Shown one piece after another: positions 18,001 to 27,352 of a stretch of DNA of 64,000 nucleotides. The stretch lies in assembly GCA_943787365.1 (NCBI GenBank), contig CALSMD010000006.1:75984-139983 (forward strand), given 5' to 3'. Source of the stretch: an uncultured Flavobacteriaceae bacterium (GTDB lineage Bacteria; Bacteroidota; Bacteroidia; Flavobacteriales; Flavobacteriaceae). The stretch's first letter is position 1, and the number at the start of each line of letters is the position of its first letter. The notes below the pieces were generated by a model that ran no database searches, was not told the DNA's origin, and saw nothing but the letters and a program-made list of their open reading frames with translations. Both the position numbers and the translations under genes were made by a program.

Positions 18001-20031
18001 ATGAACGTACTCGATACGCGTTTTGAAACGCCTTACAATACCGCACCTTTTTCAAAAATTAAAACAGAGACCTTTTTACCTGCATTTGTAAAAGCGATTG
18101 AAAGTGCCAAAATTGAAATTAGTCAGATTGTTGAAAATAAAGCAACCCCTTCATTTGAAAATACAATTGAAGCCTTAGAATATACAGCAGAGCAACTCGA
18201 TCGTATTTCTAGTATTTTCTTTAATTTGAATGCCGCAGAAACCAATGAAGAAATTCAAAAAATAGCGCAGGAAGTATCCCCGTTGCTAACTGAATTTTCA
18301 AATGATGTGGCTTTAAACACAGCGCTTTTTGAACGCGTTAAATCCGTTTACAACAACAAAGAATCACTTTCATTAACAGAAGAACAAAAAACACTTTTAG
18401 ATAAAAAATATAAAGGATTTTCTAGAAATGGTGCCAACCTCAACTCCAAACAAAAAGAGCTATTACGTGCTATTGACAAAGAGCAAAGCCAACTGAAACT
18501 TACCTTCGGAGAAAACATTTTAGCTGAAACGAACCGGTATGAACTTCTCATTTCCAAACAGTCAGATTTAGATGGACTGCCAGAAGGTGCCATTGAAGCT
18601 GCCAAACAACTTGCGGATGAAAAGAACAAAAAAGGCTGGTTGATTACTCTTGACTATCCGAGCTATATACCGTTTATGACTTATGCAAAAAATAGAGCCT
18701 TACGAAAAAAACTTGCCCTGGCATTTGGACAAAAAGGGTTTCAAAATGATGCTTTAGACAATCAAGCCATTGTATTAAAAATTGCGCAGTTACGTTACAA
18801 AAGAGCACAACTTCTTGGTTACCAAACACATTCTCATTTTGTATTGGAAGAACGAATGGCTAAAACACCTGAAACCGTACGCACTTTTTTAGAAGACCTC
18901 TTGGAAAAAGCACTGCCAGCTGCCAAAAAAGAATTTGATGAACTGGAGCGTTTTGCCAAAAAACTAGACGGTATTGAGCGTTTGGAAAAATGGGACAGTG
19001 CTTATTATTCTGAAAAGCTAAAACAGCAACGCTTCAATTTTGATGACGAACAATTAAAACCTTACTTTAAATTAGAAAATGTCATTGAAGGTGCTTTTGT
19101 GGTTGCCAAAAAATTATTTGGATTACAGTTTATTCAAACAGATGTAATTGACACCTATCACAACGAGGTAATGACCTACAAAGTTGAGGACTCAGAACAT
19201 AACTTAGTAGCCATTTTTTACGCAGATTTTTTTCCGAGAGCTGGCAAACGCAATGGTGCTTGGATGACCTCATTCAAATCTCAATATGTAAAAAACACAG
19301 TAAACGAAAGACCACACGTATCCATCGTTTGTAATTTCACAAAACCGACTGCGACAAAACCCTCTTTATTAACGTTTAACGAAGTGACCACACTTTTTCA
19401 CGAGTTTGGACATGCCCTTCATGGAATGCTAGCAAACACCGTATATCCGAGTTTGTCGGGAACAAGTGTGGCATGGGACTTTGTAGAACTTCCAAGTCAA
19501 ATTATGGAAAATTGGTGTTATGAGAAAGAAGCGTTAGCACTCTTTGCAAAGCATTACGAAACGGGTGAAATCATCCCTATGGTTCTTATTGACAAAATAA
19601 AAGCAGCTTCTACTTTTCAACAAGGAATGCAAACACTTAGACAATTGAGTTTTGGATTATTGGACATGAGTTGGCACGGTATTAACCCAACTGAAATAAC
19701 TGATGTAAAGCAGCATGAAACCGCTGCATTCCTAGAAACACAATTGTTTCCAGATGTCCCACAAAACTGTATGTCAACAGCATTTGCACACATATTTCAA
19801 GGGGGCTATTCATCAGGATATTACAGCTACAAATGGGCTGAGGTTTTGGATGCGGATGCGTTTGAGTATTTTAAAGAAAATAATCTTTTTGACCCACAAA
19901 TTGCTACGGCTTTCAAAACACATATTTTAAGTAAAGGAGGCACACAAGACCCCTTAGAATTATATGTTAAATTTCGAGGGCAAAAACCAAAATCAGAAGC
20001 CTTATTAAAAAGATCCGGTCTTTTGAACTAG
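18001..20031 (+). CDS. M3 family zinc metallopeptidase (Dcp/oligopeptidase A-like)
   Basis: 676-residue thimet-type oligopeptidase that cleaves short peptides, probably in the cytoplasm because no signal peptide is visible. The zinc motif is HEFGH (His467, Glu468, His471), followed by the downstream glutamate in WDFVELPSQIMENW. The conserved SGYYSYKWAEVLDADAFEYF motif near the C-terminus is complete. Choice between dipeptidyl carboxypeptidase (Dcp) and oligopeptidase A is not safe from sequence alone. Follows purE by 20 bases. The last 27 bases overlap the convergent membrane-protein gene at 20005. Confidence 0.92.
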   Translation: MNVLDTRFETPYNTAPFSKIKTETFLPAFVKAIESAKIEISQIVENKATPSFENTIEALEYTAEQLDRISSIFFNLNAAETNEEIQKIAQEVSPLLTEFSNDVALNTALFERVKSVYNNKESLSLTEEQKTLLDKKYKGFSRNGANLNSKQKELLRAIDKEQSQLKLTFGENILAETNRYELLISKQSDLDGLPEGAIEAAKQLADEKNKKGWLITLDYPSYIPFMTYAKNRALRKKLALAFGQKGFQNDALDNQAIVLKIAQLRYKRAQLLGYQTHSHFVLEERMAKTPETVRTFLEDLLEKALPAAKKEFDELERFAKKLDGIERLEKWDSAYYSEKLKQQRFNFDDEQLKPYFKLENVIEGAFVVAKKLFGLQFIQTDVIDTYHNEVMTYKVEDSEHNLVAIFYADFFPRAGKRNGAWMTSFKSQYVKNTVNERPHVSIVCNFTKPTATKPSLLTFNEVTTLFHEFGHALHGMLANTVYPSLSGTSVAWDFVELPSQIMENWCYEKEALALFAKHYETGEIIPMVLIDKIKAASTFQQGMQTLRQLSFGLLDMSWHGINPTEITDVKQHETAAFLETQLFPDVPQNCMSTAFAHIFQGGYSSGYYSYKWAEVLDADAFEYFKENNLFDPQIATAFKTHILSKGGTQDPLELYVKFRGQKPKSEALLKRSGLLN

Positions 20032-20847
20032 AGTCAAAATAACCACAAAAAGGAGAGCGAAAACAGGGATGGATTCTACCCAAAAAGAAGCGTAATATCG
20101 CCCCTGTTGTTTCTGGCTTTTAGCCAAAAGCACTGCCGATAGGACTCCAATAAAGCAGGCTGTTAAAAAGATATTATGACTGAATTTATGTTTAAAAAAT
20201 TCTAACAAAATAGAATCCCCTAACAAAGCAAATCCTATAATCCTAGTGTTTTTAATTCCAATTTTTTGTGGAATGGTTGAAAGGTGAACTTGATCTTCGT
20301 CTAAATCGCGAATTTCAAAAGGAAGCATTAAAACAATAACGATAAATGTACGTTGTACCACTAAAATCCAATGATTCATATTGAGTGCTAGTTTAGATTC
20401 TAAAACAGGTAATACCACCGTTGTCATCGCCCAAACAACTGCAATAATATAAATTTTAACACCCCCTATTGACCTTAAGTTTTTCGGAGTCTTAACTCCC
20501 ATAGGAATTGCATAGAAAAAAGTGATCAATCCTAAAAACACAAAGAGAATTTGACTGTTTAGCTGCAGTTGAAAAAATACAGACACAAACCCTATCAAAC
20601 TCAAAACAGACACCAATTGAATGTATTTTAATCGAGTTGTAAGAGAGCGGTAATAAAACTTGGTAAAACCAAAATACTTGACAAAATTATAGCCAGCAAC
20701 TGACGCACAAAAAGCAGCCGCATAAAAAATTATTGGAATATTTAATTCGAATTCATAAGCTGTTAAAACACAAAAAGAAAGCACTGCAAATGCAACATGC
20801 ATACTACTATTTATATAAAAATCAAGGAAGCTCTTAAAACGAATCAT
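20005..20847 (-). CDS. UbiA-like integral membrane protein lacking the first Asp-rich motif
   Basis: 280 residues, about eight or nine hydrophobic helices. A motif LPFEIRDLDEDQ matches the second Asp-rich loop (DxxD) of UbiA prenyltransferases. The position of the first motif, normally NDxxD, reads GYNFVKYFGF and has no Asp pair. It may be a divergent relative that has lost prenyltransferase activity. The start at 20847 lies four bases after a minus-strand -7 box, so the mRNA is probably leaderless. The 3' end overlaps the M3 peptidase gene by 27 bases in convergent orientation. Confidence 0.72.
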   Translation of the reverse strand: MIRFKSFLDFYINSSMHVAFAVLSFCVLTAYEFELNIPIIFYAAAFCASVAGYNFVKYFGFTKFYYRSLTTRLKYIQLVSVLSLIGFVSVFFQLQLNSQILFVFLGLITFFYAIPMGVKTPKNLRSIGGVKIYIIAVVWAMTTVVLPVLESKLALNMNHWILVVQRTFIVIVLMLPFEIRDLDEDQVHLSTIPQKIGIKNTRIIGFALLGDSILLEFFKHKFSHNIFLTACFIGVLSAVLLAKSQKQQGRYYASFWVESIPVFALLFVVILTLVQKTGSF

Positions 20848-20851
20848 AAAA

Positions 20852-20859
20852 CAAAAATA
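20852..20859 (-). promoter_or_regulatory. -7 box (TATTTTTG on minus strand) upstream of UbiA-like gene
   Basis: Plus-strand CAAAAATA is an exact minus-strand TAnnTTTG match. Its final G is exactly four bases from the start codon, the same spacing as at rlmB and rarA. Confidence 0.65.
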
Positions 20860-20933
20860 AGTAAACTGTTAATAACCCTTTTATTTGTTTGATAACTTTA
20901 ATTTTTAGAAAATTAAATCTTTATTAAATTCCT

Positions 20934-20941
20934 TAATTTTG
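20934..20941 (+). promoter_or_regulatory. -7 box TAATTTTG upstream of gcvP
   Basis: Exact TAnnTTTG match ending 24 bases before the ATG at 20966. It overlaps an in-frame TTG at 20939, so that codon cannot be the start of this transcript's reading frame. No glycine riboswitch-like structure fits in the short leader. Confidence 0.6.
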
Positions 20942-20965
20942 CTATCTATTTATGAATCTTTCACG

Positions 20966-23818
20966 ATGAAAACAGATGTATTTGCCGCAAGGCATATCGG
21001 ACCAAAAGAAGCACACTGCAATGAGATGTTAAAGCTTGTTGGGTCAAATTCTATCGAAGAATTAATCAGTGAAACCGTTCCCGATAACATTCGACTCCAA
21101 TCTCCCTTAAACTTAGAAGCGCCTTTAAGTGAGCAAGAATATATTGAACACATTCACCAGCTCGCCTCAAAAAACAAGGTCTATAAATCTTTTATTGGAA
21201 TGGGCTACCACCCTTCCAATCTTCCAGCGGTTATTCAAAGAAATATTCTAGAAAATCCGGGATGGTACACGGCTTATACACCCTACCAAGCTGAGATTGC
21301 TCAAGGACGTTTAGAAGCATTGCTCAATTATCAAACCATGATTTCTGACTTGACAGGAATGGAGCTTGCCAATGCCTCATTATTAGACGAAAGTACGGCT
21401 GCTGCTGAAGCAATGGCACTCTTATTTGCAGTCCGTCCAAAAACGCAAGTAAAAGCGGGCACTGTAAAGTTTTTTGTTTCGGATGAAGTGCTGCCACAAA
21501 CACTTTCTGTCTTAAAAACACGTGCAACTCCGATTGGGATTGAACTTGTAGTAGGAGCTGTTAACAATTTCGATTTTTCAACAGATTTTTTTGGCGCACT
21601 TCTTCAATATCCAGGAAAATCGGGGCTGATTATGGATTTGAATAACTTTATTTCTAAGTCGAACCAAAACGATATTAAAGTAGCGGTTGCTGCTGATATT
21701 CTTAGTTTAGTTGTTTTAGAAGCTCCCGGTAAAATGGGTGCAGATGTCGTAGTAGGCACTACCCAACGTTTTGGAATTCCGATGGGTTATGGTGGGCCGC
21801 ATGCTGCCTATTTTGCAACAAAAGAACTCTACAAACGATTTATTCCCGGTAGAATTATTGGAGTCACTAAGGACATGGATGGCAATCGTGCTTTGCGAAT
21901 GGCACTCCAAACACGCGAACAACATATCAAAAGAGATCGGGCAACTTCCAATATTTGTACTGCACAAGTATTATTGGCGGTAATGGCAGGAATGTATGCC
22001 GTATATCACGGGCCAAAAGGTCTGAAATATATTGCTAATAAAGTTCATTATACCGCCGTTGCTTTAGCGGAAGCTTTAGAAGGTTTAGGTTTTAAATTAG
22101 TACATCAGTCCTTTTTTGACACCATTCAAGTTCGTGTAACAGAGAATTCTAATCTCAAAACTAACGCAGAACAAAAAGAAGTTAATTTTTATTATCCAGA
22201 TGCAACAACCGTTTCTATATCGATAAATGAAACAACAACGCTCTCGGATCTTAATTTGATTGTTTCCATTTTTACGGAGGTTTATAGCAAAAAGACAACA
22301 CAGCTTCAAGTCGTGAGTTCCAACATAAGAATCCCAGAAACCACACAACGTCAATCTGATTTCATGACCAATGTAATTTTTAACAGTCACCACTCAGAAA
22401 CGGAACTGATGCGTTACATAAAGCGTTTGGAACGCAAAGATTTGTCCTTAAACTTTTCGATGATTTCATTGGGATCTTGTACGATGAAACTCAATGCTGC
22501 GGTAGAAATGCTGCCACTAAGCTGGCCAAACTGGGGTAATATTCACCCGTTCGCTCCCCTAGATCAAGTGGAAGGCTACCGAACGGTCCTCACTAAACTC
22601 GAAGCACAACTCACAGAAATCACCGGGTTTGCAGGAACCTCCCTACAACCAAACTCAGGAGCACAAGGAGAATTTGCTGGATTGATGGTCATAAGAGCCT
22701 ATCATGAATCTAGAGGCGATCAGCACCGCAAAATCTGTATCATTCCATCCTCTGCACACGGAACCAACCCCGCAAGTGCCGTAATGGCTGGCATGAAAGT
22801 GGTGGTGACAAAATCATCTGAAAACGGAAATATTGATGTTGAGGATTTAAGAGAAAAAGCAACACTCCATAAGGATAATTTAGCAGCCTTAATGGTAACT
22901 TATCCCTCCACACACGGAGTATATGAATCTGCAATTAAAGAAATTACTCAAATCATTCATGACAATGGTGGACAGGTTTATATGGATGGCGCAAACATGA
23001 ATGCACAAGTAGGTCTTACAAATCCTGGAAATATTGGTGCCGATGTATGTCACTTGAACCTTCACAAAACATTTGCAATTCCACATGGTGGAGGAGGTCC
23101 GGGCGTTGGCCCTATCTGTGTTGCAAAACAATTAACCCCCTTTTTACCAGGAAACCCCCTAATTGAAACAGGAGGATCAGCAGCCATTAATTCCATTTCT
23201 GGCGCACCCTTTGGATCTTCCTTAGCTTGTTTGATCTCTTACGGCTATATCAAAATGCTTGGAGCTGAAGGATTGACAAACTCAACAAAAATTGCGATCC
23301 TTAATGCCAACTATATCAAAGAACGCCTTCAAGGGCATTACAACACATTATACTCTGGAGAACAAGGACGTGCAGCTCATGAAATGATTATCGATTGTCG
23401 CAGTTTTAAAACAAATGGCATTGAAGTAGTGGACATTGCAAAACGATTGATGGACTTTGGGTTTCATGCACCTACAGTTTCCTTTCCTGTTGCTGGCACT
23501 ATGATGATTGAACCCACAGAAAGTGAAGGAAAAGCAGAAATGGATCGTTTTTGTGATGCTATGATTGCAATTCGAAAAGAAATAGAAACCGCCACCAAAG
23601 ACCAACCTAACAACCCCCTAAAAAATGCTCCCCATACTCAAGAAATGCTCACCAAAGATGTATGGGAATTTCCTTACAGTAGAGCCGTCGCTGCATTTCC
23701 ATTAGATTATATAAAAGAAGATAAATTTTGGCCGTCTGTCCGTCGAGTCGATGACGCGTATGGCGATCGAAATTTAATATGTACATGTGCACCAATAGAA
23801 GCATATGAAGAAGCTTAA
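20966..23818 (+). CDS. gcvP: Glycine dehydrogenase (aminomethyl-transferring), GcvP
   Basis: 950-residue P-protein of the glycine cleavage system, which decarboxylates glycine and passes the aminomethyl group to the H-protein lipoyl arm. It is the long single-chain form with both halves fused. The PLP lysine is Lys701 in NLHKTFAIPHGGGGPG, and the N-terminal half keeps IGMGYHPSNLP and RTREQH-type motifs. The start MKTDVFAARHIGP is taken because the family usually begins this way and the upstream TTG lies in the promoter. gcvT and gcvH are not in the window. Confidence 0.97.
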   Translation: MKTDVFAARHIGPKEAHCNEMLKLVGSNSIEELISETVPDNIRLQSPLNLEAPLSEQEYIEHIHQLASKNKVYKSFIGMGYHPSNLPAVIQRNILENPGWYTAYTPYQAEIAQGRLEALLNYQTMISDLTGMELANASLLDESTAAAEAMALLFAVRPKTQVKAGTVKFFVSDEVLPQTLSVLKTRATPIGIELVVGAVNNFDFSTDFFGALLQYPGKSGLIMDLNNFISKSNQNDIKVAVAADILSLVVLEAPGKMGADVVVGTTQRFGIPMGYGGPHAAYFATKELYKRFIPGRIIGVTKDMDGNRALRMALQTREQHIKRDRATSNICTAQVLLAVMAGMYAVYHGPKGLKYIANKVHYTAVALAEALEGLGFKLVHQSFFDTIQVRVTENSNLKTNAEQKEVNFYYPDATTVSISINETTTLSDLNLIVSIFTEVYSKKTTQLQVVSSNIRIPETTQRQSDFMTNVIFNSHHSETELMRYIKRLERKDLSLNFSMISLGSCTMKLNAAVEMLPLSWPNWGNIHPFAPLDQVEGYRTVLTKLEAQLTEITGFAGTSLQPNSGAQGEFAGLMVIRAYHESRGDQHRKICIIPSSAHGTNPASAVMAGMKVVVTKSSENGNIDVEDLREKATLHKDNLAALMVTYPSTHGVYESAIKEITQIIHDNGGQVYMDGANMNAQVGLTNPGNIGADVCHLNLHKTFAIPHGGGGPGVGPICVAKQLTPFLPGNPLIETGGSAAINSISGAPFGSSLACLISYGYIKMLGAEGLTNSTKIAILNANYIKERLQGHYNTLYSGEQGRAAHEMIIDCRSFKTNGIEVVDIAKRLMDFGFHAPTVSFPVAGTMMIEPTESEGKAEMDRFCDAMIAIRKEIETATKDQPNNPLKNAPHTQEMLTKDVWEFPYSRAVAAFPLDYIKEDKFWPSVRRVDDAYGDRNLICTCAPIEAYEEA

Positions 23819-23828
23819 TACACATACT

Positions 23829-24887
23829 ATGAATATCAAAATTACAGGAGTCGGGAGTTACATTCCAAAACTAGTACAGAAAAATGAAGCCTTTCAACAA
23901 CATTCATTTTTAAACATTGATGGATCTGAAATCCCATCCTCTAATGAGGTAATCGTAAAAAAATTTAAAGCCATAACTGGCATTTCCGAACGCCGCTACG
24001 CAGAAGACCATCTAACGGCTTCTGATTTAGGGGCATTGGCCGCTGAAAAAGCCATAACCGATGCAGGGATCGATCCTGAAACTTTAGACTATATCATTCT
24101 TGCACATAACTTTGGAGATGTCAAATCGGGTTCTATTCAAAGTGATATTTTACCTTGTTTAGCTGCGCGTGTCAAAAACAGTTTAAAAATAAAAAATCCA
24201 AAATGTGTGGCCTATGACATTCTTTTTGGATGCCCAGGTTGGGTTGAAGGGGTCATTCAAGCACAAGCTTTTATTAAAGCAGGGATGGCAAAAAGATGTT
24301 TAGTCATCGGAGCCGAAACACTCTCAAGAGTGGTCGATCCACACGACAGAGACTCCATGATTTATTCAGATGGAGCTGGTGCTACCATTATTGAAACAAC
24401 AGAAGAAGATGGTGGAATATTATCACACGAATCTGCTTCTTACACACTTGACGAGGTTTATCATTTGTTTTTTGGATGTTCAAACAACAAATCTTTTGAG
24501 GAAGATACACGTTTCATTAAAATGTATGGACGTAAAATATATGAGTTCGCTTTATCAAATGTACCTGCAGCCATGAAAACATGTTTGGACAATAGCGGTA
24601 TGGACATTAAGGACGTGAAAAAAATATTGATTCATCAAGCCAATGAAAAAATGGACGAGGCCATTGTAAATCGATTCTACAGACTTTACAAAACACCTGT
24701 CCCTGAAAGTGTTATGCCGATGAGTATCCACAAATTAGGAAACAGTTCCGTCGCAACTGTACCAACCTTGCTAGACCTCATCAAAAATGGTCATATGAAA
24801 GACCATGAACTTCATAAAGGAGATCTTGTTATATTTGCTAGTGTCGGTGCAGGAATGCACATCAACGCTATCACCTATAAATACTAA
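23829..24887 (+). CDS. 3-oxoacyl-ACP synthase III family protein (FabH-like)
   Basis: 352-residue thiolase-fold condensing enzyme. The Cys-His-Asn triad is intact: Cys135 in LFGCPGWVEG, His269 in ILIHQANEKM and Asn305 in LGNSSVATVP. The sequence differs from canonical FabH, which has a GACAG-like active site, so it may condense a different starter or act in specialised lipid synthesis. The start at 23829 (MNIKITGVGSYIP) avoids overlap with gcvP. It is followed after one base by a methyltransferase gene and then by a glycosyltransferase, suggesting a shared pathway. Confidence 0.88.
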   Translation: MNIKITGVGSYIPKLVQKNEAFQQHSFLNIDGSEIPSSNEVIVKKFKAITGISERRYAEDHLTASDLGALAAEKAITDAGIDPETLDYIILAHNFGDVKSGSIQSDILPCLAARVKNSLKIKNPKCVAYDILFGCPGWVEGVIQAQAFIKAGMAKRCLVIGAETLSRVVDPHDRDSMIYSDGAGATIIETTEEDGGILSHESASYTLDEVYHLFFGCSNNKSFEEDTRFIKMYGRKIYEFALSNVPAAMKTCLDNSGMDIKDVKKILIHQANEKMDEAIVNRFYRLYKTPVPESVMPMSIHKLGNSSVATVPTLLDLIKNGHMKDHELHKGDLVIFASVGAGMHINAITYKY

Positions 24888-24888
24888 T

Positions 24889-25410
24889 ATGTACGCCACT
24901 AATTTTCCTAAGAAACGTTACAAGCACACACTGGAATTTCTCAAGCAACACATTGTGCCAACAGAAACTATTTTGGATTTAGGGGTTGAAAATCCGTTTT
25001 CTGAAATTCTAAAAACAGAAGGCTATACTGTAAGCAATACTTTGGGAGAAGATTTGGATGTTGATACGACCACTATTGGAACGCACTCTTCTGATGTTGT
25101 GACCGCTTTTGAAATTTTTGAACATTTGCTCTCCCCTTTTACGGTTTTAAAAAATATCAAATCCAAAAAACTTGTAGCCAGCATCCCTCTCAGATTGTGG
25201 TTTGCTTCTGCTTACCGAAGTAAAACAGACCCTAGAGATCGCCATTTTCATGAGTTTGAATCTTGGCAATTTGATTGGTTATTAGAAAAAGCAGGATGGA
25301 AAATTATTGCTACTAAAAAATGGACGAATCCTACCAATAAAATTGGGTTCAGACCTTTGCTCCGTTGGTTTACGCCGAGGTATTATATTGTTTATGCCGA
25401 AAGAATTTGA
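24889..25410 (+). CDS. SAM-dependent methyltransferase, class I-like
   Basis: 173 residues. A compact Rossmann-type methyltransferase: motif I ETILDLGVENPFSEIL, then DVVTAFEIFEHLLSP, which matches the methyltransferase type 11/12 pattern. Start at ATG 24889, one base after the preceding stop. The alternative start 84 bases upstream would lie deep inside the ketoacyl synthase gene. Substrate unknown. The stop codon TGA overlaps the TTG start of the glycosyltransferase. Confidence 0.82.
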   Translation: MYATNFPKKRYKHTLEFLKQHIVPTETILDLGVENPFSEILKTEGYTVSNTLGEDLDVDTTTIGTHSSDVVTAFEIFEHLLSPFTVLKNIKSKKLVASIPLRLWFASAYRSKTDPRDRHFHEFESWQFDWLLEKAGWKIIATKKWTNPTNKIGFRPLLRWFTPRYYIVYAERI

Positions 25411-26264
25411 GATTTTATATTGTCATACCGGCCCATAATGAAGCTGATTTTATTGGCAGCACACTCCATTCACTCATAAGTCAAAGTTTACGCCCTACCA
25501 AAATTGTGGTAGTGGACGACCATTCATCTGATGCAACAGCATCCATTGTTACAGATTTATCTAAACAATACCCCTGGATTTCATTGGTTTCAAATTCCTC
25601 AACAGATGCACACTTGCCTGGCGGAAAAATTATCAATGCTTTTTACAAAGGCTATGAATCCTTAGATTCGGAATATGATGTTATTTGTAAATTTGATGCA
25701 GATGTAATATTCCCAGAAAATTATTTAGAAACTCTTGTTCAGCACTTTTCCAACAACACAAAACTTGGAATGGTTGCAGGGCATTGTTATATAGAACAAA
25801 ATGGAAGCTGGGTGTTAGAAAACCTAACCTCCAAGAACCACATTCGAGGGGGATTGAAAGCATACAAAAAAGCGTGTTTTTCGGATATTGGAGGGCTCAA
25901 AAAATCGATGGGATGGGATACTATTGACGAATTATTGGCACTTTATCACGGCTGGGAATTTGAAACGGACGCGGCTTTGCATGTCAAACATCTGAAACCA
26001 ACAGGCGCAAATTATAATAAGAGTGCCAAATATTTGCAGGGAACTGCCCTCTATAAAATGCGCTACGGCTTTGTTTTAGCCTTTTTATCCGCCTTAAAAT
26101 TAGCTTACAAAAAACGTCGAATCACTCTTTTATGGGATTATATCTTAGGCTATATAAAAGCATCCAAGAAGAATGAACCCTTTTTAATTAATGAAGATCA
26201 GGGAGCGTTTGTAAGAACGTATCGTTGGAAAAATATCAAGCGTAAATTTAGACTTCTACGCTAA
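25407..26264 (+). CDS. Family 2 glycosyltransferase, TTG start
   Basis: About 285 residues. GT-A fold with FYIVIPAHNEADFIGSTL at the N-terminus, VVDDHSSDAT, and a DAD metal motif in CKFDADVIFPENYL. It probably transfers a sugar from a nucleotide sugar to a lipid or other acceptor; no multi-pass membrane domain is seen. No ATG fits the expected N-terminus. The TTG at 25407 begins MRFYIVIPAHNE and overlaps the upstream TGA as TTGA, a coupling arrangement. The 3' end overlaps convergent ilvE by 17 bases. Confidence 0.85.
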   Translation: MRFYIVIPAHNEADFIGSTLHSLISQSLRPTKIVVVDDHSSDATASIVTDLSKQYPWISLVSNSSTDAHLPGGKIINAFYKGYESLDSEYDVICKFDADVIFPENYLETLVQHFSNNTKLGMVAGHCYIEQNGSWVLENLTSKNHIRGGLKAYKKACFSDIGGLKKSMGWDTIDELLALYHGWEFETDAALHVKHLKPTGANYNKSAKYLQGTALYKMRYGFVLAFLSALKLAYKKRRITLLWDYILGYIKASKKNEPFLINEDQGAFVRTYRWKNIKRKFRLLR

Positions 26265-27306
26265 CCATCCAATTCAATTCGTCAGGAAGTGTTCCAATTC
26301 TAACGCCGTTGATGGTGTCCAAAACCAATTGCCCCACAGGACTTGAATCCGAGACGTGAATGAGCGAATCTTTATATCCAATCTCCTGAATCATTGCAAT
26401 ACCCACGGCAGTACCTGTTCCAAATGCTTCTTCTAATTGACCGTTATTTGAGGCTTCAACAACCTCATCAATTGTGATGGGTCGCTCTACGACTTCATAG
26501 CCTTTGTGACGTAAAAGATCAATCACACTCATTCGTGTAATTCCTGCTAAAATTGAACCATCCAAAGAAGGGGTGACAAATCCGCCATTAATCTTAAAAA
26601 AGATATTCATGGTGCCTACTTCTTGGATGTACTTAAATTCATTGGCATCTAACCAAAGTACTTGATCAAACCCTTTGGATTTAGCAATTTCGGTTGGAAG
26701 TACAGCAGCGGCATAATTTCCTGCGGCTTTAGCTTCTCCTGTGCCGCCGTGTGCTGCACGAATAAAAGTGGTCTCGGCATACAAACGAACACGGTTGGTA
26801 TAAATCGGTTTTGAGGGCGAGGCCATTACAATAAATTTATATGAGTTTGCGGCACGCATTCCAATAAAGGCTTCATCAGCAAACATAAAAGGACGTAAAT
26901 ACAGTGCACTTCCTTCATGTGGAGGAATCCATTTTTGATCCAAATGCACCAATTGTTTCAGGGCATCTACAAAGAGGGTTTCAGAAAACTCAGGCATCCC
27001 CAAACGACGGGCACTAAAATTAAGACGTTCTGCATTTTTTTCGGGGCGGAATAATAAAGGGGTTCCTGTTGCACTGAGGGTTGCTTTCATCCCTTCAAAC
27101 AAGGCTTGTCCATAATGCAAGGCCATACAGGCTGGGTGCATTGGAATCGTTCCCATAGGGGTTATTCTGGGATTTTTCCATTGCCCATCTTCATAATCAC
27201 ACACAAACATATGATCTGTAAACGTGCGTCCTAAGGCAATCGTATCAAAATCAAGTGTGTCAACTTTTGACTCCTTAACTGTGGTTATTGAAATTGAGTT
27301 TGACAT
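26248..27306 (-). CDS. ilvE: Branched-chain amino acid aminotransferase IlvE
   Basis: 352-residue class IV PLP aminotransferase that makes or degrades valine, leucine and isoleucine. Key segments: YGQALFEGMKA, LYLRPFMFA, the PLP lysine in TGEAKAAGNYAAAVLPT, and EVGTMNIFF. Length and sequence fit the BCAT group rather than D-amino acid transaminases. Fourth in a minus-strand series after alaS, GSCFA and enoyl-CoA hydratase, though 46 bases separate it from its upstream neighbour. Confidence 0.95.
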   Translation of the reverse strand: MSNSISITTVKESKVDTLDFDTIALGRTFTDHMFVCDYEDGQWKNPRITPMGTIPMHPACMALHYGQALFEGMKATLSATGTPLLFRPEKNAERLNFSARRLGMPEFSETLFVDALKQLVHLDQKWIPPHEGSALYLRPFMFADEAFIGMRAANSYKFIVMASPSKPIYTNRVRLYAETTFIRAAHGGTGEAKAAGNYAAAVLPTEIAKSKGFDQVLWLDANEFKYIQEVGTMNIFFKINGGFVTPSLDGSILAGITRMSVIDLLRHKGYEVVERPITIDEVVEASNNGQLEEAFGTGTAVGIAMIQEIGYKDSLIHVSDSSPVGQLVLDTINGVRIGTLPDELNWMVSVEV

Positions 27307-27352
27307 CGGTTTTGAAGCGTTTTAAAATGAGGTTAAGAGATTAAAGGGTCGT

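Noticed and set aside
21324-21527. Minus-strand and alternative-frame open frames inside gcvP, alaS, radC, mgtE and other long genes
   Set aside because: They lie entirely within well-supported genes, have no homology pattern and no upstream signals.
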